DNA from: Pueribacillus theae
Lineage (GTDB): Bacteria; Bacillota; Bacilli; Bacillales; UBA6769
Length of the DNA stretch: 64,000 bases
Assembly (NCBI RefSeq): GCF_003097615.1
Contig: NZ_QCZG01000019.1
Coordinates: forward strand, 1 to 64,000
Direction: 5' to 3'
Shown piece after piece: positions 36,921 through 45,359 of this stretch; positions within the stretch are counted from its first letter, which is position 1; every line of letters starts with the position of its first letter. The notes under the pieces were generated by a model. That model made no database searches and was not told where the DNA came from. It worked only from the letters and a program-made list of their open reading frames with translations. A program made the position numbers and the translations under genes.

Positions 36921-38565
36921 AATTGAAGCTCAAAATCGTGGAAGACATAGGCTCCAGTTTGAAGTAAACGATCTAACAGGAGGGTTTGTAACCCAGGCTG
37001 CCACGTACAACATAGAGGATAAATATTTAGACGACATTCTAAATATGGAAATCGTTCAAGGCATGTGGCAAAAGCGCAAAGGTTACACGTATTCAGGCTC
37101 TTTTACCCCAGTCACAAATACTCCTGGAAAATCTAAAGGGATGCACGTCTTTAACCAACGAGAGCATCTGCATGTGCTTTCAGCTTATGGAACCGCTCTA
37201 TATGACACTTACCAGTTGTCGCAGACGGACGGGGGGAAAAGAATCTACAACAACCTCCCCCCTTCCGGCCGAATCCGTTTTGCAGATTTTGAAGGTGACT
37301 GTTATATCGCTCACGGCAAAGGCAGCATCTTGAAGTTTAACGGAAAGAGTGTTACGGAAACATTTTCCCCTTCCGGAGACGTGTTGGCGGTGTACGGAAA
37401 CCGTCTGCTTGTAGGAGGATTAATCAGCGACCCGATGACCTTTTACTACTCGGCCAAAGGGGACGCCTCTTCCTGGAGCGCGTTAAATTATATTACGCTT
37501 GACGGTGGCTCCGGGGAGAGAATTACGGCAATGGTTCCCCTTCTTGGGAAGCTGTTTATTTTTACGAATCGATCCATTTACTCCCTTGTTGGAGATTTAG
37601 AAGCGTTTGCCGTCTCCCAGGAAGTTCATGGAATCGGGGCAGTGTCGGCTGAGGCTTTATATGTGTATGGAAGTGTATTCTACTTCATTTCCGAAGACCA
37701 GAAGATTTATGAGTTTGACGGAGGAAACTACCCCACTGAAATATCGAGACATATCTCCCACTACATCAAGTCAGAGTTTACGCAAAACGCCACAAAGAAT
37801 GCCGTTATCACGCATTACAAGGATAGCATTTGGTTCACGTTTGATAATTCCTACGTTCCTAAAGATCGGGTAACGTTAGTCTACTTCCCAGAATACGGCG
37901 CGTGGTCAAAGTATAAAGGAATCCCTGCGGCTGATTACGTTCATATCAACGGGACGCTTTATTTCACCGGCTCACATAATTACGGCTCGCTGTATCAATT
38001 CGGGACGCAATATAAAGACGACCTTGCCCCTATCGAAGGAATAATTAAGACAACAAAATGGAGCCTAGAAGCCTTAGAAAACATTAAAAGATTTAAAAAT
38101 TTGTATATACGTGGCGCGATTCAGGGCGGCGGGAGCAATGGATTTGATTTGGAATTTTACGTCGATGACTCCTTAACTGCTTCCGTAAGGGTAACGTCAG
38201 ACATTGCTTCTGAAACGGAAATTTGGAATGAGTATAAGTGGGGCGAAATGTATTGGGGCTTTGCGGCCAACTCTTCCGGCGTCATTTGGGGCCAAACAAA
38301 ATGGGATGAATTTGAATGGGGTAGGTCTGAAATAAAGTTTGCTCCTAAGTGGGGATATTCCGTTTGGGAAGCGTTTAACTGGGGCGACCACAAAGAAGGT
38401 ACGCTTAGTGACGATGTTGGCTCAATTTACAGAAAGCTCTACTTGAGCCAGTACAATATCATTTCCGGTAAAACCCTACAAATTGTCATCAAGGATAAAT
38501 CCCCTGACCACGGCTTCAGGTTTGAGAACCTACTATTAGAATATATTCAAAAAGGAGCGAGATAA
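36910..38565 (+). CDS. Putative tail nozzle / DNA stabilisation protein with Trp-rich segment
   Basis: A 551-residue beta-rich protein overlapping the adaptor gene by 11 bp. Repeated strands such as FADFEGDCYIAHGKGSILKF, VYGNRLLVGGLIS and GKLFIFTNRSIYSLVG suggest a beta-propeller, as in the P22 gp10/T7 gp12-like tail hub. Near the C-terminus (about nt 38220-38400) there are repeated short units ending in WG (YKWG, MYWG, VIWG, FEWG, PKWG, FNWG). GTG 36901 is an alternative start. Confidence 0.6.
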   Translation: MANRIEAQNRGRHRLQFEVNDLTGGFVTQAATYNIEDKYLDDILNMEIVQGMWQKRKGYTYSGSFTPVTNTPGKSKGMHVFNQREHLHVLSAYGTALYDTYQLSQTDGGKRIYNNLPPSGRIRFADFEGDCYIAHGKGSILKFNGKSVTETFSPSGDVLAVYGNRLLVGGLISDPMTFYYSAKGDASSWSALNYITLDGGSGERITAMVPLLGKLFIFTNRSIYSLVGDLEAFAVSQEVHGIGAVSAEALYVYGSVFYFISEDQKIYEFDGGNYPTEISRHISHYIKSEFTQNATKNAVITHYKDSIWFTFDNSYVPKDRVTLVYFPEYGAWSKYKGIPAADYVHINGTLYFTGSHNYGSLYQFGTQYKDDLAPIEGIIKTTKWSLEALENIKRFKNLYIRGAIQGGGSNGFDLEFYVDDSLTASVRVTSDIASETEIWNEYKWGEMYWGFAANSSGVIWGQTKWDEFEWGRSEIKFAPKWGYSVWEAFNWGDHKEGTLSDDVGSIYRKLYLSQYNIISGKTLQIVIKDKSPDHGFRFENLLLEYIQKGAR

Positions 38566-38566
38566 A

Positions 38567-39025
38567 TTGGCGCAGATTTCACTTCCCCACCACTTAGTAA
38601 ATGGAACAGTAGCAGACGCTTCACAAGTCATGGCTAACTTTAATGCGATTGTAAACGTTGTTAACGGAAACTTAGGATCCGATAACATCGGAACGATTAC
38701 AGGAGCGGAAATTACGACGAAAGACATAAACGGCGGTAATGTGACGCTAGACAACTTCACCCAAAGATTTCAGTCAGGGATTGAAGTTCTTGAAAATATT
38801 CCAACGAAAACAACGTACAGCAGGGAGATTAACTTCCCCAGATCCTTTCCAGGTACGCCTTATATTATGTTCGGTAAAAGCGGTTCCCAGCCGCATAACT
38901 TTCATATTTCTTATATGAGTCCTTCCAGAACTGGCTTTACTCTTTATTTCCATAGCACGTATGCAACAGACCGTGAGAGAGTAAGTATTCCGTGGCTTGC
39001 TGTGTATATCGGTTCAATGGCTTAA
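38567..39025 (+). CDS. Tail fibre/spike protein with H-type lectin-like domain
   Basis: A 152-residue protein starting at TTG 38567 (AAAGGAGCGAG upstream). Residues 1-65 resemble the N-terminal attachment part of fibre proteins (VADASQVMANFNAIVNVVNG). The C-terminal half (FPRSFPGTPYIMFGKSG ... FTLYFHSTYATDRERVSIPWLAV) has the pattern of an H-type lectin fold, suggesting glycan binding on the host wall. Confidence 0.65.
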   Translation: MAQISLPHHLVNGTVADASQVMANFNAIVNVVNGNLGSDNIGTITGAEITTKDINGGNVTLDNFTQRFQSGIEVLENIPTKTTYSREINFPRSFPGTPYIMFGKSGSQPHNFHISYMSPSRTGFTLYFHSTYATDRERVSIPWLAVYIGSMA

Positions 39026-39061
39026 ATTACCTAGACATTAGCGTATGAAGGAGGGTTGAAT

Positions 39062-39274
39062 TTGGGCAATGATGCGCAGAGCGTTCCAATTAATCTGACA
39101 ACCATTACTTCACAAAGTTCTTTGGCTCAAATAAACAACAACTTTAGAAAAATTCAGGCCGAGGTTTCCGGAGTTCGCCAGGATTTTGGGCGGCGTGTTC
39201 GAGAGTTTGAGGACCATAAAGACTATATGGAGCGTTACCTAGACGGAGAACGGCCAGCAAATTGGCGCAAATAG
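39062..39274 (+). CDS. Small tail-associated protein, 70 aa
   Basis: Starts at TTG 39062 with AGGAGG seven bases upstream; a second TTG two codons earlier is also possible. The product contains LAQINNNFRKIQAEVSGV, a helix pattern common at fibre N-termini, and ends with basic and aromatic residues. It overlaps the next gene by 13 bp. Probably a fibre adaptor, by position. Confidence 0.55.
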   Translation: MGNDAQSVPINLTTITSQSSLAQINNNFRKIQAEVSGVRQDFGRRVREFEDHKDYMERYLDGERPANWRK

Positions 39275-40098
39275 AAAAAGCCGAACAAGAATTAGCTGAG
39301 GCTGAAGAGCGCATTAAGCAAGCGGAGCAGTATATCGAGCAAGTCCGCCAGGATTTGGAGCAGCAGGCAATTGATAACGCGGAGAAGATTGAGCAAATAA
39401 AAGAAAGGCTCAATGCCGCGACTCAGCAGCTCGATGGGGTTCAGGCAAACATTGATCAAACGAATCAAACCATTATCGAGCAGAGGGACTTTCTCAAAAA
39501 TTTTGCTGTGAAGGTTTCTAGTGAAGCTGAACAAGCCGCAAAAGATCAGTCGTTCGAGTGGAGCTTTACCAAACGCTCTGAGAAGGCCCTATTTACCCGA
39601 AACTCTACCGCGACGCTACCGGACGGAACTGTTGTCCAAAAGAATGAGCCGCGTTTCATAGGAAACGGTATCTTAATTGAAGCTGGGGACGGCGCACGCG
39701 CGCCTGAATGGTTGACAATCCCCTCCTCCGTCCTCTCTACAGATGAAGGGGCATTGGTAGTGTCGGTTTCTTCACGGCAAATCGCTAATGGTTTGCGGGC
39801 TTTGACGGCAGGAAATTTATTCGTTGAAATTCAAGGAAATCAATGGAGTTTTTCTGGAATCAAGGGCGGTACGGTTAGGTTAGAACATGCTGTAGATTTA
39901 GGCTTTACATGGAAAAAAGGAGCTGTTACTGCCTATATCAACGGTGACAAGGTAGGCAGCCAATCTTTAGATGTTTCCTTGGGGGATGAAATCTATTTAG
40001 GTTCAGCCGAGGACGGCAGACAGGGGAATATGCTTATTACAGATTTCATGGCTAGTAAGACTGCCGACGTATTAGTTCGGCGCAAAATTGCAGTTTAG
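39262..40098 (+). CDS. Tail fibre protein with coiled coil and lectin-like domain
   Basis: A 278-residue protein starting at TTG 39262. Residues 1-95 are a nearly continuous heptad coiled coil (AEQELAEAEERIKQAEQYIE), followed by a beta-rich domain (about 110-270) with LVVSVSSRQIANGLRAL, GFTWKKGAVTAYINGDKVG and GDEIYLGSAEDGRQGN, the pattern of a LamG/concanavalin-like jelly roll. Likely trimeric and host-binding. Confidence 0.68.
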   Translation: MAQIEKAEQELAEAEERIKQAEQYIEQVRQDLEQQAIDNAEKIEQIKERLNAATQQLDGVQANIDQTNQTIIEQRDFLKNFAVKVSSEAEQAAKDQSFEWSFTKRSEKALFTRNSTATLPDGTVVQKNEPRFIGNGILIEAGDGARAPEWLTIPSSVLSTDEGALVVSVSSRQIANGLRALTAGNLFVEIQGNQWSFSGIKGGTVRLEHAVDLGFTWKKGAVTAYINGDKVGSQSLDVSLGDEIYLGSAEDGRQGNMLITDFMASKTADVLVRRKIAV

Positions 40099-40109
40099 GA
40101 GGATGAATG

Positions 40110-40490
40110 ATGCCTTTTTCAGTGTACGCAAAAAAGGAAACGCTCAATCATTTGTTTCGGAGTGGTTCACTTTACCTTGCCTTATACAACGGCGATCCAA
40201 GAAACGGCGGATCAGAGGTTTCAGCCAGTGAGTACGAACGGCAAAGCATTTCGTTTGGTGAACCTGTAGAGAGTTCGGGAAGTGTTAAGGCTCAAAATAA
40301 CGGCAGTGTCGAATTTCCTATCGCTAGCTCCGACTGGGGTACGGTCGATTATTTGGCTATTTATGATGCTAAAACTTCGGGGAATTTACTGGACTCGGAT
40401 CAGTTGAATGACAGTTTTGAGGTTAAAGCGAATACTCAATTTTTCTTAGATGAACAAAATTATACGATTATCTTAAACGATGGCCAGTAG
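40110..40490 (+). CDS. Phage tail-associated protein, 126 aa
   Basis: A beta-rich protein similar in pattern to small phage virion proteins with LYLALYNGDP near the N-terminus and WGTVDYLAIYDA in the middle, found next to fibre genes in several phages. ATG 40110 is seven bases after AGGAGG; ATG 40107 is also in frame. Precise role unknown. Confidence 0.6.
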   Translation: MPFSVYAKKETLNHLFRSGSLYLALYNGDPRNGGSEVSASEYERQSISFGEPVESSGSVKAQNNGSVEFPIASSDWGTVDYLAIYDAKTSGNLLDSDQLNDSFEVKANTQFFLDEQNYTIILNDGQ

Positions 40491-40501
40491 GAGGTATATT
40501 T

Positions 40502-41695
40502 ATGCCAAGATTACAGGCAGCTAATGACGCTGAGACGACACTTGCGGAATCTATAAACGCTTCTCAAACGACTTTAACTGTCATAGACTCTTCTTCCTTC
40601 CCAGCCGTCCCGTTTCGCGCAACAATTGATCCGCTCGGAAATATGGAGATCGTCGAGGTCACCGCAGTAAACGGGACGACGTGGACAGTTGAGCGTGCTA
40701 AGGAAAATACAAGCGCGGCAAGCCATGCGGCCGGCGTAAAAATCGAGAACAGCTTTACCGCTGGGACGTATCAAGAGCTAGCGGATGAAACAGACGTGCG
40801 GAATGTATCAAATGCACTTGATTTGCATAAGGCGGAAAAAGCAACAATGTCTACACTAGGACATGTAAGGGTTGATGGAAATACAATTAAAATAACTTCC
40901 AATGGTGTGATTAGTGGGTTTAACGAAAACGCAGACACTGTAAGAATAGGTCGTGCGGCACAAGTATCAGGAAGTTATTCAATAGCTATAGGCAGTTTCG
41001 CGGATGCCCAAAATGGATGTATTATAATTGGCAGAGAAGCTTACGCCACAGAGCCAGATAATGTGATAATAGGAAATGATGCATTTGCCGTCGGATCGGC
41101 AAACGTCGTAATTGGCGAAGGGGCTGTAGCTTGGGGAAGGCATAGCGCGGCAATTGGAGCTGGCGCAGAAGCGGTTGGCGAAGGTATGTTGGGGTCAGAA
41201 AATGAAGTGTACTCATGGGTAGTTCCGGGAAGGTTTACCGTTCAGGGAACAAAAAATTTTGAGATGCCTCACCCAAAGCCAGAAAAAAGAGAAACACACG
41301 TCATAAGACACGGAGCAGTAGAAAGTCCAACAGCGGGAGACACGTTATACCGCTGGAAAGTTGTAGCAACGAAGGACAACGATAAAGCAATTATTGAACT
41401 CCCTGACTATTTCGTGTGGCTAAACAAAGACGTACAAGTTTTTGTCACGCCGCAAGGCCATTTCGGAAACGGCTACGGTGTACTAAATGAAGAAACAGAA
41501 CAATTAGAAATACATTGTCAGTATGAAGGCGAATACAACGTCCTTGTAATAGGAACACGAAATGACGACCATCAATCTGTACAAGAATGGAGCATCAAAG
41601 GCGTGGAACGTGAAATAGGAGAATCATGGAACGGAGAGTCCCGCATGTTTAGCGTTAACGAAATTATAGAAGTATCAGAAATGAAGGAGGCTTAA
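40502..41695 (+). CDS. Tail fibre with YadA-head-like repeats
   Basis: A 397-residue fibre protein. Residues about 147-228 contain six copies of a 14-residue repeat with core xxIGxxAxA (IAIGSFADA, IIIGREAYA, VIIGNDAFA, VVIGEGAVA, AAIGAGAEA), the signature of the left-handed trimeric beta-roll of YadA/Hia adhesin heads. The N-terminal part has beta repeats (TLTVIDSSSFPAVPF, MEIVEVTAVNGTTWTVERA) and the C-terminal 150 residues form a separate beta-rich domain. Very probably a trimeric receptor-binding fibre. Confidence 0.75.
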   Translation: MPRLQAANDAETTLAESINASQTTLTVIDSSSFPAVPFRATIDPLGNMEIVEVTAVNGTTWTVERAKENTSAASHAAGVKIENSFTAGTYQELADETDVRNVSNALDLHKAEKATMSTLGHVRVDGNTIKITSNGVISGFNENADTVRIGRAAQVSGSYSIAIGSFADAQNGCIIIGREAYATEPDNVIIGNDAFAVGSANVVIGEGAVAWGRHSAAIGAGAEAVGEGMLGSENEVYSWVVPGRFTVQGTKNFEMPHPKPEKRETHVIRHGAVESPTAGDTLYRWKVVATKDNDKAIIELPDYFVWLNKDVQVFVTPQGHFGNGYGVLNEETEQLEIHCQYEGEYNVLVIGTRNDDHQSVQEWSIKGVEREIGESWNGESRMFSVNEIIEVSEMKEA

Positions 41696-41699
41696 TTTG

Positions 41700-41918
41700 A
41701 TGGAAATTTTTATAGAAACAAGCAAGATTCAGTTCAAAAACCCGGAGGTTGGGAAACCAACAAGAGCGGTAGAAGAGCATTATTACGGCAGACGTATAAC
41801 TGCTTTAGTAAACAACGAAAAGAAATACTTTAGATTCAAAAAAGAAGAATTAGCATTTGAAGTAGATGAAGATGATATGATTCAAGCGATTGAGCAGCGG
41901 TTATCAGAAGAAAATTAA
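41700..41918 (+). CDS. Phage hypothetical protein, 72 aa
   Basis: A small charged protein between two fibre genes with GGAGG upstream; TTG 41697 is an alternative start. It has a short beta pattern (ALVNNEKKYFRFKKEELAF) and an acidic C-terminus. No family recognised; fibre chaperone is conceivable from position only. Confidence 0.6.
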   Translation: MEIFIETSKIQFKNPEVGKPTRAVEEHYYGRRITALVNNEKKYFRFKKEELAFEVDEDDMIQAIEQRLSEEN

Positions 41919-41975
41919 CGCGATATCAAGGATCAAAATGTACAGCACTCTCTCCCCTAGAAAGGTGGTGTTCTC

Positions 41976-43730
41976 TTGTACCCGAAAAAATATAACACGC
42001 CTTATAATGGAAATGGGATTAACCGGGTGCAAGGTTTCGTAATATCAGAAACCTTTACATTCACCCTAGCTGTCGGGGATTCACGGCAAGCAAATACAGT
42101 AGTGTCGGTAACGCAAACGGATACTGAAGCTGTTGGACGCTTTGAAGTCCGCGGATTAGTAGAGTCCAATACTATAACAGAAACAAGCATCCGTTCGATT
42201 GTTTCCCGATCTGGAAACGCGCGTTCAGAAACCTTTATAAATTCAATTATAAAAAGCGTTTTACGGGAAGTCGGCTTTACAAACTCTTTCACTGAAGCTA
42301 CATCATACGCGCAGGGACGTATGCGTTTTGCTGGTCAAACGGAATCTAAGACAATTACGGATACCCTATTTAATGTAGAACGCTTTGAATATGTTTTTAA
42401 GCCTAACGACTACACGACGGCTTTCATCAAATTTGACCATAATTTAGAGTACCACTCTCCGGTAAACATTGAGCAATCCGTATTACAGACTGACCGCTAT
42501 AACGGCGTGAGTATTACAAAATCCGACGGCTTTCTCGCATTACGTGACGACGAATTAGTAGAAACGGTTGTGAACGCAACTGTAGGTATCGCGATTCAGA
42601 CCCGTTCTAGTGTGAATGACCCGTGGAAAGCAAAATTATATGCCGATACGTCTGGAAATCTCCATCTTGACGGGACACTGGTAGCGGCTGATGGGATCTT
42701 TACGGGCAGTCTTCAAGGAGTGGACGGCACATTTACCGGTACGCTACAGGCCGCGAACGGCTCTTTCACGGGCAACCTGTTGGCAGCTTCCGGGACGTTT
42801 ACTGGGGAATTGCTCGCTGCTAGCGGCAGTTTTTCAGGTAATCTGTTGGCAGCTTCGGGAACCTTTTCAGGCGACTTGCAGGCGGCAGGAGGCAGTTTTA
42901 CGGGAGAACTACGTGCTGCCAGCGGGACTTTTGCAGGCACTCTCCAGGCTGTAGATGGCGTATTTACTGGAACTCTTGATGCGGTAGACGGCAATTTCAT
43001 TGGGCAGCTAAACGGCGCAAGCGGAACCTTTGTAGGCGACCTTGTTGGCGGGAGGGTCATTGGCGGAAGGTTTGAATCTCATAGTGGCGGAGTTATGACA
43101 CTTGACCCTCAAGGAATCAAGTTTAATAACGGTCGTCGAACGTACAGTCTGAACCACATAATGGTTGAGACAAATGCCGTCGGCACAAACGTTGCGAATG
43201 TTTATTTAGCCCCTTTACGCGGATATGAAGCCCGCGTGGTCAGTTATGACGATATCCCGGGGGATGGCCACGCAGATAGCTACCATTATGAAAGGATTCG
43301 GACATCTGGCGTTATAGCCCCTCCTAACCAAAATATTGTTTTGTATACGGGCTTGGAAGGCAGATGTATAAATAATGCAGGCACTGCTTACATGCCCTTC
43401 CGTGCAAGCTCTTTTCCAACAGGTTCTTTGGTGGAGTATAAGGAGAACATTACCGTATGGGAAGAAAGTGCGCTTGACTTAATCAACTCTGCGACAATTT
43501 ATGAGTACCAATTAAAAACCGAGCTTGAGCAAGGCATTGCTAGAAACAGGCAAGGATTAGTTATCGGAAAAGGATTCAGTACTCCCGAAGGCATCATTGA
43601 CGGAGACGGCGTTGAGCAATATTTGATGAATACTTGGAGCTGGAAGGCGATTCAGGAGCTGTCTTCAAAAATTGCAGCGTTGGAACAAAAATTGGTTAAG
43701 GAGTGTTGTTCGTGCAACCACAAAAAATAA
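41976..43730 (+). CDS. Tail fibre/spike with eleven 11-residue repeats
   Basis: A 584-residue fibre starting at TTG 41976 after AAAGGTGGTG. Residues 238-358 are eleven tandem copies of an 11-residue unit with consensus AxGTFTGxLxA, predicted to make a repetitive beta structure or shaft. The N-terminal 130 residues hold degenerate Thr/Ser/Glu-rich repeats (ESNTITETS). The C-terminal domain (about 380-584) is unique and ends in a helix plus a CCSC motif (EQKLVKECCSCNHKK). Host recognition is likely. Confidence 0.72.
   Translation: MYPKKYNTPYNGNGINRVQGFVISETFTFTLAVGDSRQANTVVSVTQTDTEAVGRFEVRGLVESNTITETSIRSIVSRSGNARSETFINSIIKSVLREVGFTNSFTEATSYAQGRMRFAGQTESKTITDTLFNVERFEYVFKPNDYTTAFIKFDHNLEYHSPVNIEQSVLQTDRYNGVSITKSDGFLALRDDELVETVVNATVGIAIQTRSSVNDPWKAKLYADTSGNLHLDGTLVAADGIFTGSLQGVDGTFTGTLQAANGSFTGNLLAASGTFTGELLAASGSFSGNLLAASGTFSGDLQAAGGSFTGELRAASGTFAGTLQAVDGVFTGTLDAVDGNFIGQLNGASGTFVGDLVGGRVIGGRFESHSGGVMTLDPQGIKFNNGRRTYSLNHIMVETNAVGTNVANVYLAPLRGYEARVVSYDDIPGDGHADSYHYERIRTSGVIAPPNQNIVLYTGLEGRCINNAGTAYMPFRASSFPTGSLVEYKENITVWEESALDLINSATIYEYQLKTELEQGIARNRQGLVIGKGFSTPEGIIDGDGVEQYLMNTWSWKAIQELSSKIAALEQKLVKECCSCNHKK
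42687..43049 (+). repeat. Eleven tandem 33-bp coding repeats
   Basis: Within the fibre gene, eleven in-frame 33-bp units each encode a variant of AxGTFTGxLxA. The third bases differ between units, so this is old protein repetition rather than a recent DNA duplication; the number of units may change by recombination. Confidence 0.9.
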
Positions 43731-43912
43731 ATGTTAATGTCGATGCCTTGATCGCTTCGATGTCTGAAGATGTAGCAAAGCTATCAAAAGAAAAAGCCCT
43801 CCTCCAGTCTCAGCTAAAAGACTATGAAAATGTTATAATGAAGTTAGATGAAGAAAATAAGGAATTGAAGAAAAAGCTGGAGGAAAGAGATAAACCTTCT
43901 AAAAATAAGTGA
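43712..43912 (+). CDS. Small coiled-coil phage protein, 66 aa
   Basis: Overlaps the end of the fibre gene by 19 bp, with AAGGAG nine bases before GTG 43712. After about 15 residues it is a continuous charged heptad helix (KLSKEKALLQSQLKDYENV) ending in a Lys-rich tail. No enzymatic motif. Comparable small helical proteins often sit just ahead of holin genes. Confidence 0.6.
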   Translation: MQPQKINVNVDALIASMSEDVAKLSKEKALLQSQLKDYENVIMKLDEENKELKKKLEERDKPSKNK

Positions 43913-43940
43913 GTAGTCAATTGCGTATAGGGGTGATTCC

Positions 43941-44156
43941 GTGGATTTAGTGGAAGCAGTAACAAAGCTCGGTTTCCCATCAGCCTTGGCGGTTTTCTTC
44001 GTATGGTGGACGACGTTCCAGCTGTCAAAACGCGTTGATACGTTATGTGAACAAATAAACCAGAATACGAAAGCGGTGATAACACTAGCTACTGTGTTTG
44101 CTAAAGACAGGAGTATTGATTTACAGGAAGTTAAAAAGTTTATGGGAGGAGACTAA
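43941..44156 (+). CDS. Holin-like/holin accessory protein, 71 aa
   Basis: A single N-terminal membrane helix (FPSALAVFFVWWTTFQ) followed by a charged amphipathic helix, as in BhlA/UviB-type holin proteins and T-even-like spanin helpers. GTG 43941 follows AGGGGTG. The gene directly precedes a two-helix holin and the endolysin, forming a lysis cassette. Confidence 0.65.
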   Translation: MDLVEAVTKLGFPSALAVFFVWWTTFQLSKRVDTLCEQINQNTKAVITLATVFAKDRSIDLQEVKKFMGGD

Positions 44157-44158
44157 CG

Positions 44159-44398
44159 ATGTTTGAATTATATGGTGTCGGTGCGGTCGCCCTATGCATT
44201 GCGCTTGTAGAAGTTGCTAAGAAAGTAGGATCGCCAAGCCGCTTCTCCCCTATTCTCGCTCTCATTATCGGCGTTGTTTTAGGGGTGTGCGCTTACGGAA
44301 TGACGGCTCAAGGGGTTGTTCTTGGCCTAGCTGCCGGAGCATCAGCGGTCGGCGTCTACAGCGGCACAAAAAATGTTGTTCTGAAGGAGGAGGAATAA
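44159..44398 (+). CDS. Holin, 79 aa, two membrane segments
   Basis: Two hydrophobic helices (VGAVALCIALVEVAKKV and ILALIIGVVLGVCAYGM, with a third weaker LGLAAGASAVGVYSG) and an acidic C-terminal tail. The size, topology and position two bases before the endolysin gene support a holin that opens the membrane at lysis. Confidence 0.75.
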   Translation: MFELYGVGAVALCIALVEVAKKVGSPSRFSPILALIIGVVLGVCAYGMTAQGVVLGLAAGASAVGVYSGTKNVVLKEEE

Positions 44399-44399
44399 C

Positions 44400-45347
44400 A
44401 TGAAGATTATTCAAGCTTTTATCCCAAAGTCGAATACATTCACTCGCCCCGGTTTTTCAATGAAGCCTGAATATATCACGGTACATGAAACGGATAATCC
44501 AAATGTCGGAGCAAACGCTCTCGCCCATGCCCGTCTCCAGGAAAACGGGAACCGAAGGCAAGCCTCCTGGCACTTCCAGGTCGATGATAAGCCGATTATT
44601 TATCAAAGCATTCCAACGAACGAAGCAGCCTGGGCTGGCGGTGACGGAAGGAATGGTACGGGGAACCGCAAGTCCGTTCATATAGAAATCTGCGTAAACC
44701 GTGACGGGGACTATGGCAAAGCTAAGATTCATGCAGCATGGCTCGTACGGTACTTGATGAAAGAGATTAATATTCCAATTAGTAATGTCGTCCAGCATAA
44801 TAAATGGTCTGGAAAGAACTGTCCTAGAAATCTAAGAAAAGGAGCTAATTGGGATGAATTTATTGCACTGGTTCAAGGGGTTAAATATTCTGCTCCAGCC
44901 AAGGAAAAAACCAAAGATACCTCCACCCCCAAGTCCAGCGGCTTAATTAGAGTCGGGAGCAAAGGTTCGGAGGTTAAGTCGTATCAAAATAGACTCAAGA
45001 AAATGGGCTACAATCCTGGGAAAGTGGACGGAATTTTCGGCCCTAACACTGAGGCAGCTCTACGCCTCTTCCAGTTAGACGCTGGAATAAGCGTTGACGG
45101 AATTATCGGGCCTGATACAAAGAAAGCGTTCACTACAATGGTAAAATATCCTGGCTATCTTATCTCGGTTAAAAAACCCCTTATGAAGGGAAAATCGGTT
45201 AAAATTGTTCAGCGTAAAACCGGAGTACTTGTAGACGGACTATACGGAAAAAATTCTGAGTTGGCTGTAAGAAAGTATCAATTAAAGAACAAGTTACAAG
45301 TAGACGGAATTGTAGGGCCGAAAACTTGGATGAAAATGTTTGGATAA
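44400..45347 (+). CDS. Endolysin: N-acetylmuramoyl-L-alanine amidase with two peptidoglycan-binding domains
   Basis: A 315-residue cell-wall hydrolase. Residues 1-155 are an Amidase_2 (PGRP-like) domain with zinc ligands His29 (VHETDNP), His133 (VQHNKW) and Cys141 (GKNCP), plus catalytic Glu96 (HIEIC). After a Lys/Ser linker come two PG_binding_1 domains (GSKGSEVKSYQNRLKKMGY with DGIFGPNT, and a second DGLYGKNS / DGIVGPKTW). It cleaves the amide between muramic acid and the stem peptide. Confidence 0.94.
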   Translation: MKIIQAFIPKSNTFTRPGFSMKPEYITVHETDNPNVGANALAHARLQENGNRRQASWHFQVDDKPIIYQSIPTNEAAWAGGDGRNGTGNRKSVHIEICVNRDGDYGKAKIHAAWLVRYLMKEINIPISNVVQHNKWSGKNCPRNLRKGANWDEFIALVQGVKYSAPAKEKTKDTSTPKSSGLIRVGSKGSEVKSYQNRLKKMGYNPGKVDGIFGPNTEAALRLFQLDAGISVDGIIGPDTKKAFTTMVKYPGYLISVKKPLMKGKSVKIVQRKTGVLVDGLYGKNSELAVRKYQLKNKLQVDGIVGPKTWMKMFG

Positions 45348-45359
45348 GGAGGTAAAATC

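Noticed and set aside
42687-43049. Regular 33-bp repeats resembling a CRISPR array
   Set aside because: The repeats are contiguous, in frame inside a fibre gene and have no spacers; no cas gene is present.
42713-43060. Minus-strand open frame of 115 codons
   Set aside because: It is the antisense of the 33-bp fibre repeats, Pro/Ser/Ala-rich and without ribosome site.
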